From contig NZ_JNLE01000003.1 of NCBI RefSeq assembly GCF_000702945.1, forward strand, positions 2,031,501 to 2,095,500: DNA of 64,000 nucleotides. Reading direction: 5' to 3'. Each line of letters opens with the position of its first letter. Position 1 is the first letter of the stretch. The translations under genes were made by a program, and so were the position numbers. This document shows positions 53,427 to 62,440 of the stretch, one piece after another. Below the pieces are notes generated by a model. That model saw only the letters and a program-made list of their open reading frames with translations, had not been told where the DNA came from and did not search any database. The stretch comes from Clostridium sp. KNHs205. GTDB taxonomy: Bacteria; Bacillota; Clostridia; Lachnospirales; Lachnospiraceae.

Positions 53427-54332
53427 ATGTTTATATGGGATTTTGTAGCCGATACGGTCTTGGGCCAAATCCTTGATTGGATTTACGGACAAATCATCGG
53501 CTTTCTTGGAAATTTCTTTTCCGCAATGGGCGGCATGGGAGCTGATCTGTTTGAAATGAGCTGGGTTCAATCCATCGTCCTGTTTTTTGTTTATCTGGCT
53601 TGGGCGCTGTATGGAACGGGGCTGGTGGTGTCTGTTTTTGAGTGTGCCATCGAATACCAGTCCGGCCGGGGCAGCATCCGGGATGCCGCGCTGAATGCCA
53701 TCAAGGGATTTATGGCAGTGGGGTTATTCTCCACCGTTCCCGTAGAACTGTACAAACTGTCCGTTTCACTGCAGAGTAGTCTGACGGCGGGAATCACTGG
53801 CTACGGAAGCGGCTTGGATACCCTTGCCGGAAATATCATCAATGAGCTATCCGCAGCCGGGAACCTAGAAAGCGCTGGTAGCTTGAACGTCTTTGGCGGG
53901 CTGGGAGTGATCACCAGTCCGATTATGATGCTGTTTATCCTGATTCTGATGGGCTACGCCGTAATTAAGGTGTTCTTTGCAAATCTCAAACGCGGCGGTA
54001 TCCTGCTCATTCAAATCGCTGTGGGGAGCTTGTATATGTTTTCCGTTCCCCGCGGCTACATGGACGGTTTCACCAGCTGGTGCAAGCAGATTATTGGGCT
54101 GTGTCTGACCGCCTTTTTACAAGCCACCATCCTCATAGCTGGACTGATGGTCGTGAAGGATCAGGCTCTGCTTGGGCTGGGGCTTATGCTGGCGGCGGGA
54201 GAAATTCCCCGAATCGCTGGAGCTTTCGGATTAGATACCAGTACCAGGGCTAACTTTATGAGCGCCGTCTATGCCGGGCAGACTGCCATGAACATTACGA
54301 GGACGATTGTAAAGGCGGTGGCAGCAAAATGA
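53427..54332 (+). CDS. TrbL/VirB6-like conjugation membrane protein
   Basis: A 301-residue protein with six or more membrane segments (SIVLFFVYLAWALYGTGLVV, SPIMMLFILILMGYAVIKVFF, GILLIQIAVGSLYMF, LTAFLQATILIAGLMVV) and the arrangement of VirB6/TrbL, the inner-membrane channel part of type IV secretion. GGAAGGTG precedes the ATG. It overlaps the next gene by ATGA. Confidence 0.82.
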   Translation: MFIWDFVADTVLGQILDWIYGQIIGFLGNFFSAMGGMGADLFEMSWVQSIVLFFVYLAWALYGTGLVVSVFECAIEYQSGRGSIRDAALNAIKGFMAVGLFSTVPVELYKLSVSLQSSLTAGITGYGSGLDTLAGNIINELSAAGNLESAGSLNVFGGLGVITSPIMMLFILILMGYAVIKVFFANLKRGGILLIQIAVGSLYMFSVPRGYMDGFTSWCKQIIGLCLTAFLQATILIAGLMVVKDQALLGLGLMLAAGEIPRIAGAFGLDTSTRANFMSAVYAGQTAMNITRTIVKAVAAK

Positions 54333-54889
54333 AGCTGGTCTATATCTGTTCCCCCTATGCCGGGGAAATTGAACGGAACGTGAGGTTTGCGCAGGATGCC
54401 TGCCGCTATGCTATATCGCAGTGCTGTGCGCCGGTGGCTGTGCATCTGTTATACCCCCAACTGCTAAATGATGCTGTACCGGCAGAACGGGAAGCCGGCA
54501 TTCAAATGGGACTTCGGGTATTGGCGGCCTGCGAGGAATTATGGGTGTGCGGTTCCCAGATCAGCACTGGAATGCGCTGTGAGATTGCGGAGGCCAAGCG
54601 GCTGGGTATTCCGGTCAAACGAGTATCCGCAGAACAAATACAAGGAGGACATACCATGGAGAAATACGGAATATGGGCGCGCAGGAGTGCCGCCTCTGTG
54701 TGCGGGGCATCGGAAGCCTGGGTAAAACAGGACGGAGAACCTCTGACCTTTGATACCTATAAGGAAGCAGCCTCTGAAGCCAGGCGGCTGATAGAAAATA
54801 CCCGCACACCCAATGTAGCCTACTTTGCAAAAGGAATGGACATCACGCTGGAGGAAGCGCCTTTCTCTGGCATGAAGCTGCAGTATTGA
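54329..54889 (+). CDS. DUF4406-like (nucleoside deoxyribosyltransferase-like) protein
   Basis: A 186-residue protein. Residues 1-105 (VYICSPYAGEIERNVRFAQDACRYA...GMRCEIAEAKRLGIPV) match the nucleoside 2-deoxyribosyltransferase-like DUF4406/DUF7768 group seen in phages and mobile elements; the last 75 residues form a separate part after HTMEKYG. It overlaps the methyltransferase start. Confidence 0.8.
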   Translation: MKLVYICSPYAGEIERNVRFAQDACRYAISQCCAPVAVHLLYPQLLNDAVPAEREAGIQMGLRVLAACEELWVCGSQISTGMRCEIAEAKRLGIPVKRVSAEQIQGGHTMEKYGIWARRSAASVCGASEAWVKQDGEPLTFDTYKEAASEARRLIENTRTPNVAYFAKGMDITLEEAPFSGMKLQY

Positions 54890-55191
54890 CCGAGCCGCTG
54901 ACCCTCGGCAGCCTGTTTGACGGGATTGGAGGCTTTCCGCTGGCAGGCGTCCGGCAGGGCTTTACGCCTGTCTGGGCCAGCGAAATCGAACCGTTCCCTA
55001 TCGAGGTGACCCGGCTGCGCTTTCCTGAAATGTGTCATGTAGGCGACATTACAAAGCTTGACGGTGCGCAGCTTACGCCTGTGGATGTGATCTGCGGGGG
55101 CTCACCCTGCCAGGATAATACCGAAGAAATAGTTATCCCGAAGATTGGGTTATATAGTATAAAAAAGATAGATAACACCTCGCTTTCTTAA
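54886..55191 (+). pseudogene. C5-cytosine DNA methyltransferase, N-terminal fragment (interrupted)
   Basis: The first 77 codons (TTG start overlapping the preceding stop) are a normal methyltransferase N-terminus: SLFDGIGGFPLAG (SAM site) and CGGSPCQD, which holds the catalytic cysteine. Directly after codon 77 (GAT, Asp) the frame enters the recombinase element and stops after 24 foreign codons. The gene continues in frame at 58980. It is disabled as long as the element stays. Confidence 0.9.
55112..55143 (+). repeat. Left terminal inverted repeat of the recombinase trio element
   Basis: A 32-bp sequence from AGGATAATACCGAAG to TTATCCCGAAG; 31 of 32 bases match the complement of 58922-58953. 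Its first bases overlap the CAGGAT of the methyltransferase gene. Confidence 0.9.
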
Positions 55192-55285
55192 ATTTGAATC
55201 CCAAAAACTTCGGGATAACACTAATGACCTGTATAATGGAAATTGCCAGCCAATTGGCGAAAAAAATCATACAGAGGTGATAAAT

Positions 55286-56887
55286 TTGAAACACATCAAC
55301 ATGAAAGATCTTGTAGAACAGGTTCTTGATGCGCTCCATCAATCAGGTATGCGAGTAAAACAGATCAAAGACTACAAGTATTGCGGTCTTTACCCTATCT
55401 GCCAATACTTTAGTGACAGAGGTTTGACTGCCTACACAAAAAATGTTGCAGATGAGTTCATTCTCCAAATCCGTGCCGAGTACGAGCAGGGGAAAATATC
55501 GCGATGGAAATGGACCACGGTACGAAGATCGGCTGAACTACTGGAAAAATACCATACCGAAGGTACTGTGATACTGTCATCGCTTCCCAAATGGGAGGTG
55601 CTTTACAATCCACTGCATCAGCCGCCACCCTCACAGCTTCTTTTAGAGGCTGATAATCTGTTGGTGTTGGTCTACCAAACCAAACAGGAGCTTCTGAGAT
55701 TTGGATATCGGGAAAAGACCATCAGCAACTATGTTTACGATGGGTTTGATGCTATTCTCCGTTACTGCGGGGAGCGTGGTATAACGCAATATGAAAAAGA
55801 CGCAATTGATAGCTTTGTTGCACAGACACGCACCGGCTACGAAAACCATTCAATATGTCGGTCTGTGTACCAAAATGTCCGTAAGGTGGCCACCCTGTTG
55901 GATGAGTACCACCAAACCGGCAAGATTGAATTGAAGCGTGTTCCCGCTTGGGGGCTGCGAAGACCAGGCGCGTATTATACCGAGTCGCTTAATGCTTTTT
56001 GCCGGGAGAACGAACAGACCGGTGCCCTTGCACATAGTACAATCTCTGTTGCCCATAGTGCAATCCGCAATTTTCTTTTTGAATTAGAGGATATGGGATA
56101 TGTGGATTTTGGCGGTATAACGCTTTCGGTTGTAAGCAAGTGTGTGTCGCATAACGCTAAGCGATATGCTGGTGGGCTGGGGTCCATGCTGTTTGCGATT
56201 CGCTCTTTTTTACGCTTCTTACACCGAAATGGCACAACACAAATCGATCTGAGTATTGCAATGCCAGAAATGGTTGCAAAAAGGCGAGTGATACGCCAGG
56301 GGTTTGATACAGTCGAAACTGAAAAAATGCTATGCAGTGCCAACGTCAATTACTCTACAGGCAAGCGTGACTATGCCATTATGCTAACCGCCATTCAGAC
56401 GGGCCTGCGGGCTGTGGACATCGTGAACTTGAAACGGCAGGATATTGATTGGAGAAACTATGAAATACGTATTATTCAAAGCAAAACCGGGCACCCGTTG
56501 AGCTTGCCATTGGAGTATGAGACTGGGAACGCGATTGCCGATTACCTGTTGAACGAACGGCCAAAGTGCGATTTACCTTTTATCTTTCTATGTGGCAATC
56601 GTCCCTACCGCCCTTTAAAGAATCGCTCAGCCAGTGCCATGATTTCCCGGTATATGCAGCGGACGGGTATCGATAAGTCAGATATTCCCCGGCGCGGCTT
56701 CCACAGTTTCCGTCGTTCCTTTGGTGCGGGACTGCTCGAATCTGAAATTTCACTGGATATGCTTAGCGAATTGCTTGGGCATACTCACATGGATTCGGCA
56801 AAGCCATACCTTGCTGCAAATGAACTGGGATTAAAAAGTTGTGCCATTGGATTGATTTCTACCGAGAAAGCAGGTGAGGGATGGTGA
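55286..56887 (+). CDS. Tyrosine recombinase 1 of trio
   Basis: A 533-residue site-specific recombinase; the C-terminal catalytic domain has the Arg of GLRAVDIV, Lys of QSKTGHPL, HSFR and the final LLGHTHMDSAKPYL with the nucleophile Tyr. The N-terminal 270 residues hold repeated SAM-like binding folds. I chose TTG 55286 because AGAGGTGAT lies just before it; an in-frame GTG at 55277 overlaps that site. It overlaps the next gene by 7 bases. Confidence 0.9.
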   Translation: MKHINMKDLVEQVLDALHQSGMRVKQIKDYKYCGLYPICQYFSDRGLTAYTKNVADEFILQIRAEYEQGKISRWKWTTVRRSAELLEKYHTEGTVILSSLPKWEVLYNPLHQPPPSQLLLEADNLLVLVYQTKQELLRFGYREKTISNYVYDGFDAILRYCGERGITQYEKDAIDSFVAQTRTGYENHSICRSVYQNVRKVATLLDEYHQTGKIELKRVPAWGLRRPGAYYTESLNAFCRENEQTGALAHSTISVAHSAIRNFLFELEDMGYVDFGGITLSVVSKCVSHNAKRYAGGLGSMLFAIRSFLRFLHRNGTTQIDLSIAMPEMVAKRRVIRQGFDTVETEKMLCSANVNYSTGKRDYAIMLTAIQTGLRAVDIVNLKRQDIDWRNYEIRIIQSKTGHPLSLPLEYETGNAIADYLLNERPKCDLPFIFLCGNRPYRPLKNRSASAMISRYMQRTGIDKSDIPRRGFHSFRRSFGAGLLESEISLDMLSELLGHTHMDSAKPYLAANELGLKSCAIGLISTEKAGEGW

Positions 56888-57852
56888 AGCGTGTTTTTGG
56901 TAGTCACTTTGCAGGGTTCATTCAGCAATTCATTGAACAGAAGAATGCCCTGGGTTTTCCGTATGAAGAAAGCATTCGTATACTACATGTGTTTGATCGA
57001 TTTTGTATGGACAAATTTCCCGGTGAAATGGCGTTAACCAAAGAACTTTGCATGGCCTGGGCGGTTCGGAAAGAAGCGGAACAAAACAACTCCTTTCGCA
57101 ATCGCTTAATGCCGGTTCGGGAATTTGCCAGATACTTAAACAGGATTGGAGAAGCAGCCTATGTGCTTCCCCCGGATTTGTCCCAAAAAGGTCCACGCCA
57201 CATGCCGCATATTTACTCTGAGGAAGAAATCGCTGCCTTTTGGCACGTTCTGGACCTAATCCGTCCGAGAGGGGGATTCCCCATCCGTCATCTTGTGATA
57301 CCAACGATTTTTCGTTTGATCTATTGCTGTGGCTTGCGTCCCATAGAGGCGAGGAAACTCCGTGTAGAAAATGTCGATTTGGACGTCGGAAAGCTCAAGA
57401 TTATGGAATCCAAGGGGCACAAGGACCGCATTGTTATGATGACTGACGATATGACAGAACTATTACGGCAATACCATCAACAAGTGAGCCGCATTATGCC
57501 GGGACAGGAACTGTTTTTCCCTAATTCACAGGGACATTTGTATACGAAGAAATGGATTGAAAAGACATTCCGCATCATGTGGGCCAAAACTGGTATTCCA
57601 GTATCCACCGAAAAGCCGCCCAGAATTTATGATTTTCGTCACACCTTCGCAACGCATCGCCTGTATATGTGGCTGCGGGAGGGCAAGGATGTTTCCGCCC
57701 AATTGCCCTATCTCAGTGCCTACATGGGGCATTCACAACTATCTGATACCTATTACTACGTCCATCTGGTCCCGGAACTGTTCACGGCTATGTCCGGATT
57801 GGATTTCTCAAAATACGAGAGTTTGCTGCCGGAGGTGGAGATTGATGAATGA
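56881..57852 (+). CDS. Tyrosine recombinase 2 of trio
   Basis: A 323-residue recombinase with Arg in CGLRPIEA, Lys in ESKGHKDR, and MGHSQLSDTYYYVH with the Tyr. The usual HxxR box reads YDFR, so its first histidine is replaced by tyrosine, which may reduce or change activity. Overlaps the genes on both sides. Confidence 0.9.
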   Translation: MVKRVFGSHFAGFIQQFIEQKNALGFPYEESIRILHVFDRFCMDKFPGEMALTKELCMAWAVRKEAEQNNSFRNRLMPVREFARYLNRIGEAAYVLPPDLSQKGPRHMPHIYSEEEIAAFWHVLDLIRPRGGFPIRHLVIPTIFRLIYCCGLRPIEARKLRVENVDLDVGKLKIMESKGHKDRIVMMTDDMTELLRQYHQQVSRIMPGQELFFPNSQGHLYTKKWIEKTFRIMWAKTGIPVSTEKPPRIYDFRHTFATHRLYMWLREGKDVSAQLPYLSAYMGHSQLSDTYYYVHLVPELFTAMSGLDFSKYESLLPEVEIDE

Positions 57853-58864
57853 TTTTTTCAAGGCCGTCAGAGGTTATCTTCTTGAGTATCTGCCTAAACA
57901 GCGGTGTTGCAGCGAAAACACCATCAAATCCTACCGAAATGCACTAAACCTGCTTGTTGAATATCTCCGCATTGAAAAGCAACTGACCGTTTCTCACATT
58001 GATTTCGGTCTGTTTAACCGCAATTTGATTCTGGAATATCTGGATTGGTTGGAAAACGTGCGCAACTGCGGTGCAACCACACGAAACCAACGGCTTATGG
58101 TAATACGGGCTTTCTTCAAGTACGCTGGTGAGTTAGATTGTACACAGGTGGCTTTGCAGCTTGAGGCGAAAGGGATACCCACTAAAAAGACGCCAGGTAG
58201 AATAGTAGAATTTCTTTCCGAGGACGCACTACAAACTTTGCTCAGTCAACCTGATGTGAGGAAACGAACGAACCTTCGCAACCGTTTTTTTATGACGCTC
58301 ATGTATGAAACTGCTGCGCGATGCGATGAATTGTTGAGTATGAAGGTCCGTGACCTACGGCTGGATGTTCGTCATCCTGTCGTATATCTGACCGGAAAGG
58401 GAAACAAAACCCGTTCTGTAGCCTTACTGCCCAAAGCTGTGGAGCATTGTAAACAATATCTGAAAGTGTTTCACGCCGATACCATCAAGGACGATTTCCT
58501 GTTTTTCACTGTTATTCATGGCACAAAACAAGCAATGTCACCCGATAATGCTGCCGCATTTATGAAAAAGTACGGCGAAATGGCACGTAAGATTTGCCCT
58601 GAAGTTCCTGAAAGGGTGCATCCTCATCAACTGCGGCATACAAGGGCGATCCATTTATACCGTGATGGTATGCCGCTGGCCGTATTATCTGAATTTCTTG
58701 GCCACGTTGATCCAGAAACCACAAAAATCTATGCATATGCCGATGCCGAAATGAAGCGCGCGGCTATGAAAAAAGCTGAACACTTGCGAAAGGGGGTGCC
58801 TGTTCCCATACCTATTTGGAAGGACAATGAGGATATGATCCTGGAATTGTCCGGACTTAAATGA
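57845..58864 (+). CDS. Tyrosine recombinase 3 of trio
   Basis: A 339-residue recombinase starting at ATG 57845, eight bases inside the previous gene. The N-terminal SAM-like domain (CSENTIKSYRNALNLLVEYL) and the catalytic residues are complete: Arg of TAARCDE, Lys of TGKGNKTR, HPHQLRHTRA, FLGHVDPETTKIYAYA. A longer frame from 57557 is only a shadow of gene 2. Confidence 0.9.
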   Translation: MNDFFKAVRGYLLEYLPKQRCCSENTIKSYRNALNLLVEYLRIEKQLTVSHIDFGLFNRNLILEYLDWLENVRNCGATTRNQRLMVIRAFFKYAGELDCTQVALQLEAKGIPTKKTPGRIVEFLSEDALQTLLSQPDVRKRTNLRNRFFMTLMYETAARCDELLSMKVRDLRLDVRHPVVYLTGKGNKTRSVALLPKAVEHCKQYLKVFHADTIKDDFLFFTVIHGTKQAMSPDNAAAFMKKYGEMARKICPEVPERVHPHQLRHTRAIHLYRDGMPLAVLSEFLGHVDPETTKIYAYADAEMKRAAMKKAEHLRKGVPVPIPIWKDNEDMILELSGLK

Positions 58865-58867
58865 TTT

Positions 58868-58979
58868 GTTATCCCGAAGTTTTCACGAAGAAGCGGCCTA
58901 TTAAGCGGCTTTCTCGTCTGACTTCGGGATAATTATTTCTTCGGTATTATCCTGATTATCCCGATATCGGGATAACACT
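58868..58979. repeat. Right end of the trio element with recombinase-site-like boxes
   Basis: Contains TTATCCCGAAG (58868), its complement inside the 32-bp right terminal repeat (58922-58953), and a palindrome TATCCCGATATCGGGATA next to the junction. GGGATAACACT before the junction recurs at the left inner end (about 55213). Confidence 0.82.
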
Positions 58980-61103
58980 GATCTGAGTGTTGCGGGGAAG
59001 CGTGCGGGCTTGCAGGGAGAGCGCTCCGGCCTGTTTATGGAGCAGGTTCGCGTAATCAAGGAGATGAGAGCCTATGACAAAGCAAACGGAAGGCCAGCTG
59101 ACGCTGTTCGACCTCGGTATATGTGCTGGGAAAATGTTCCCGGAGCCTTCAGTTCTTCCGAATCAGAGGATTTCCGGGCGGTACTTGAGGAAACCTGCAG
59201 AATTGCGGACAGTACCGTATCTATACCTCGACCTCCGGGAGGGGTATGGAAATCTGCTGGGGCCATACTGGGAGATCAATTCTCCGTTGCTTGGCGAGTA
59301 TACGATGCTCAATACTGGCCCCGCACCCCCCAGAGAAGAAAACGTATATACCTTGTCGCAGATTTTGGAGGCCACACCGCATCACAAATATTATTTGAGC
59401 AAGACCGCCTGTTTGGGGATTCTGCGCAGAGCGAGGAAACGCGGCAAGGAACTGCCGCCTATTCTGAAACGAGCGCTGGAGATCCAGGCGGAAGCTCCGG
59501 AGCCGTTGGAGGAAGCTCAGGAGAATGCCTGACGCCATGGGATGTGCAAAGCCGCCGCATTTATGAAGGCGATGGTGTGTGGCCGTCTCTGTATGGCGGC
59601 GAAGGTGGAGGACATGGGTATATAACAGAAGAAAAAAGTGAAACTGTAACGATTCCAATCAATACACAGATAGCCACTAGGCATGAGCGTTTGGGAGAAG
59701 GAACAGGTCTTGGGATAGGAGCCGATGATGATCCAGCCTTTACCCTCCAGGCATCGCACTCCCATGCTGTATTTCATTCTGCACCAGAAAGCGGAACCAT
59801 CGCTTTTGCCTGTAACCAGCGGGATGAGGTACGGAATTTAAATGATGTATCCGGGGCAATACAGGCTCAACCCGGCATGAAACAGCAGACCTTTGTAGCA
59901 CAGTTTTCGGAAGAATCCGGCGTTCAGCAGCCAAATTGCCTTACCCCATGGGATACCCAGCAGGAACGGATCTTTACAGAGGATAGTATTGCACCAACAC
60001 TGGCCGGTGCGGATGGTGGCGGTGGAAGGAACCCGGGCGGGCTGGTGTTTTCGGCAGGTGTCGTTACCAAGGGAAATGGCGACTGTTTTCTGACTCCGGA
60101 GCAGCACACATCCCTCACATCGGGCGGTGGGCAGGCTGGACAGGGCTATCCCTGTGTGCTGACAGCTGGCTTCTGTGCAGGAGCCGGTCCTGCTGCGGGA
60201 GGGATTGGTTACAGTGAAGAAATTTCCCCGACACTGAAGGCAGCGGAGAGCGGAACCAATATGGTGCCCTCAATCCTTTGCCTGAACGACCAGGGCGGCG
60301 GGCAGATGTACTGCTCCGAAAACCAGACCGGTACGCTTCGAGCGCAGGAACATGGACACCAGCCATTGATTCTGGATTCCCAGCCGGAGCTGTTTGAGAA
60401 CCATGGCATTGACTCGCGCTATACCGGACCTCACCCAGTAGCTCCGACAATGTCTGCTCGTTATGGAACCGGCGGCAACAATGTTCCCCTGATTTCCCAG
60501 CCAGCTGTTCTTGCCGGGGAGTCCGGTGAAGCTTTGGCACATGATTCGACTTACTGTATTGCCGGAAATATTATTGATCGACAGGATCATAACGGGGGCA
60601 ATGGACTTGGTGTTCAGCCGGACATCAGCTACACCGTGACATCCACCGACCGTCATTGCGTTTTTTCACAGCAGCGGAGCGATGAGTATGCGCCAAATGA
60701 GGTAGTCAGCACGCAAAGTGCCAGACAGTATAAGGATGCAACAGACCTTATATGCGAGGCGGATGTGGCCGGGCTGGATTGCCGCAATGGAGTGGAAAAC
60801 GGCGACTTAAGTGGAACACTGCAATCCAAAACGAATGGTGGCTATTCCCTCAACAATGTGCATCCCATCCGCATCGGTAAGCTGATCCGCAGGCTGACGC
60901 CTCTGGAATGTGAAAGACTCCAGGGGTATCCCGATTACTGGACGGATATCCCCGGCGCTTCGGACAGCGCAAGATATAAAGCCCTTGGCAATAGTGTGGC
61001 GATTCCCTGTGTGGTGCATGTGCTCCGGGGAATCGCTTATTTTTTACGCAAATTTAAATTGGAACAGGAGGAATCAGAATGTACATCTACCCCGACAACC
61101 TAA
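58980..61103 (+). pseudogene. C5-cytosine DNA methyltransferase, C-terminal fragment
   Basis: Continues the N-terminal fragment in frame (DLSVAGKRAGLQGERSGLF). It has the ENV motif (CWENVPG), motif VIII (RRKRIYLVADF), motif IX (RRLTPLECERLQGYPDYWT) and motif X (YKALGNSVAIPC). Between VIII and IX is an insertion of over 500 residues containing repeated units (ECLTPWDVQSRRI / NCLTPWDTQQERI; LCLNDQGG). There is no start codon with a proper site at its beginning; internal TTG 59010 is possible but the product would lack the catalytic cysteine. Confidence 0.85.
59074..59532 (+). CDS. Nested gene inside the methyltransferase, other frame
   Basis: A 152-residue protein read in the +1 frame relative to the methyltransferase. 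AAGGAG stands 10 bases before its ATG, and the sequence looks like a real protein: MTKQTEGQLTLFDLG, LLGEYTMLNTGPAPPREENVYTLSQILE, KYYLSKTACLGILRRARKRG, ELPPILKRALE. The last parts resemble proteins that I recall from phages and elements of Clostridia. Both frames carry conserved motifs over the same 459 bases. Function unknown. Confidence 0.72.
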   Translation: MTKQTEGQLTLFDLGICAGKMFPEPSVLPNQRISGRYLRKPAELRTVPYLYLDLREGYGNLLGPYWEINSPLLGEYTMLNTGPAPPREENVYTLSQILEATPHHKYYLSKTACLGILRRARKRGKELPPILKRALEIQAEAPEPLEEAQENA

Positions 61104-61345
61104 AATCGAAAGCCACGCTGTGGCTTTGGCAGCTCCGGGATATCGGCATCATTGGCGTGGGGCTTTTAATCTCTGTGTTTGCGCTGGCGCAGCTGGGATT
61201 TCTGCCGCCCATTGTCATCACAGCCCTCTACGCATTTTTGACTATACGGTTTGACGATACCAGTATCCTTGACTTTATCCAATATGCCTGCGCATTCTTT
61301 TTGACAAAGCAGCAGGTCTACGAATGGGGGTATCTGCCAAGATGA
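61079..61345 (+). CDS. PrgI-family (VirB3-like) conjugation protein
   Basis: An 88-residue protein with two membrane helices (GIIGVGLLISVFALAQLGF and LPPIVITALYAFLTIRF) and the usual N-terminus (MYIYPDNLKSKATLWLWQLRD). PrgI proteins precede the VirB4 ATPase in Gram-positive conjugation operons. CAGGAGGAATC precedes the ATG; it overlaps the methyltransferase end and the next gene. Confidence 0.88.
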   Translation: MYIYPDNLKSKATLWLWQLRDIGIIGVGLLISVFALAQLGFLPPIVITALYAFLTIRFDDTSILDFIQYACAFFLTKQQVYEWGYLPR

Positions 61346-61932
61346 GCAAAACAGAAAAGAAAACAGAAAAACAGCGTAAGGTTACCCGCCAGCTCATTGG
61401 AACCAGAGAAGTGACAGATTACAGCCTGGATACTTATCGCGGCGACCGGCTTGTGTATTTTATGATTAAACCCACCAATATCTCCGTGTTATCTGAGGAA
61501 AGTATCTCAGCGCGGATTTATGCACTGATGACGGTTCTCAAGGGCATGGCAGAGCTTGAATTTCTGTGCTTGAACAGCCGTGAAAGCTACGAGGATAATA
61601 AGCGGTTTTTGCGAAATCGTATGGAACAAGAAGACAATACAGCTGTGCGAAAGCTGTTGGAGCAGGATATTATCCATCTTGACCGTATTCAGGTGCAGAT
61701 GGCTACGGCCAGGGAATTCCTCGTCATCATCCGGCTCAAAAATGAAAAGGATAGCGAGGTGTTCCCCTACTTAAGCCGCATCGAAAAAACGCTGCGGGAG
61801 CAGGGCTTCATTGCCAAGCGTTCCGGCAAGGAGGACATCAAGCGGCTTCTGGCCGTCTATTTTGAGCAAAATGTTACAACGGAAAAGTTCGAGGACTTTG
61901 ACGGCGAACGTTGGGTTATTTTCGGGGAGTAA
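61342..61932 (+). CDS. TrsD/VirB4-N-domain-like conjugation protein
   Basis: A 196-residue soluble protein: RQLIGTREVTDYSLDTYRGDRLVYFMIKPTNISVLSEES resembles the N-terminal domain of VirB4-type ATPases or the separate TrsD protein that precedes them. No Walker motif. The ATGA overlap with prgI ties it to the transfer operon. The expected ATPase does not follow. Confidence 0.68.
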   Translation: MSKTEKKTEKQRKVTRQLIGTREVTDYSLDTYRGDRLVYFMIKPTNISVLSEESISARIYALMTVLKGMAELEFLCLNSRESYEDNKRFLRNRMEQEDNTAVRKLLEQDIIHLDRIQVQMATAREFLVIIRLKNEKDSEVFPYLSRIEKTLREQGFIAKRSGKEDIKRLLAVYFEQNVTTEKFEDFDGERWVIFGE

Positions 61933-62018
61933 ATGCGCCGGTTTTTGTTGGGTTTTCCATCTAGACTTGTACGAGGTATTCGTTTATTGTCTTGTGTAAT
62001 ACGCGGGAGATGATGAGA

Positions 62019-62303
62019 ATGGAATATAAGGAAATCATGGATATAGTGATAGCGGAACTGAGTCAGCGTGCGCTTAGCAGGCAGCGTGAGGAGGATGAAG
62101 CACTGGACCAAAAGATACTGCGGCGCATTGATGTGCGGGGAAGAATTGAACAGTGCATTTCTACTCTTAGTGAGCCGGAACAGCAACTTTTTCAGGAGTA
62201 TTTTGAAATAACGTTGGATATCTCAGGGATGCAGGAAGGGTATCTTTATATGCAGGGAGCGAAAGATTGTGTGCGTTTTTTAAAAGACCTTGGGGCTCTA
62301 TGA
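62019..62303 (+). CDS. DUF6809-like small helical protein
   Basis: A 94-residue helical protein (MEYKEIMDIVIAELSQRALS...LSEPEQQLFQEYFEITLDI) that may belong to DUF6809. GGGAG stands 9 bases before the ATG at 62019. Last plus-strand gene before the arsenic genes. Confidence 0.6.
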   Translation: MEYKEIMDIVIAELSQRALSRQREEDEALDQKILRRIDVRGRIEQCISTLSEPEQQLFQEYFEITLDISGMQEGYLYMQGAKDCVRFLKDLGAL

Positions 62304-62329
62304 CTCCAATTTTGCTGGTGAAAGAAATA

Positions 62330-62370
62330 CAAAATAGGAAGCCATGGATTGCACATAGCTTCCTATTTTG
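62330..62370. terminator. Bidirectional hairpin terminator
   Basis: CAAAATAGGAAGC pairs with GCTTCCTATTTTG, between the converging DUF6809-like and arsC genes. Confidence 0.85.
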
Positions 62371-62440
62371 CTCATGCTGAGAATACCACAAACATATTAA
62401 AATTGTGTAACTTTAAGCAGATAAGTTTTGTAACAACGGA

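Larger units (their letters stand above)
55117..58979. mobile_element. RIT-type element: three overlapping tyrosine recombinases
   Basis: A 3863-bp insertion in the methyltransferase gene, bordered by the trinucleotide GAT on both sides. It has 32-bp inverted repeats, several inner copies of TTATCCCGAAG or its complement, and only three genes, all overlapping, as in recombinase-in-trio elements. No passenger genes. Removing it with one GAT restores the methyltransferase frame exactly. Confidence 0.9.

Noticed and set aside
57557..57844. N-terminal extension of the third recombinase
   Set aside because: It lies in a different frame of the second recombinase gene; ATG 57845 gives the normal start and overlap.
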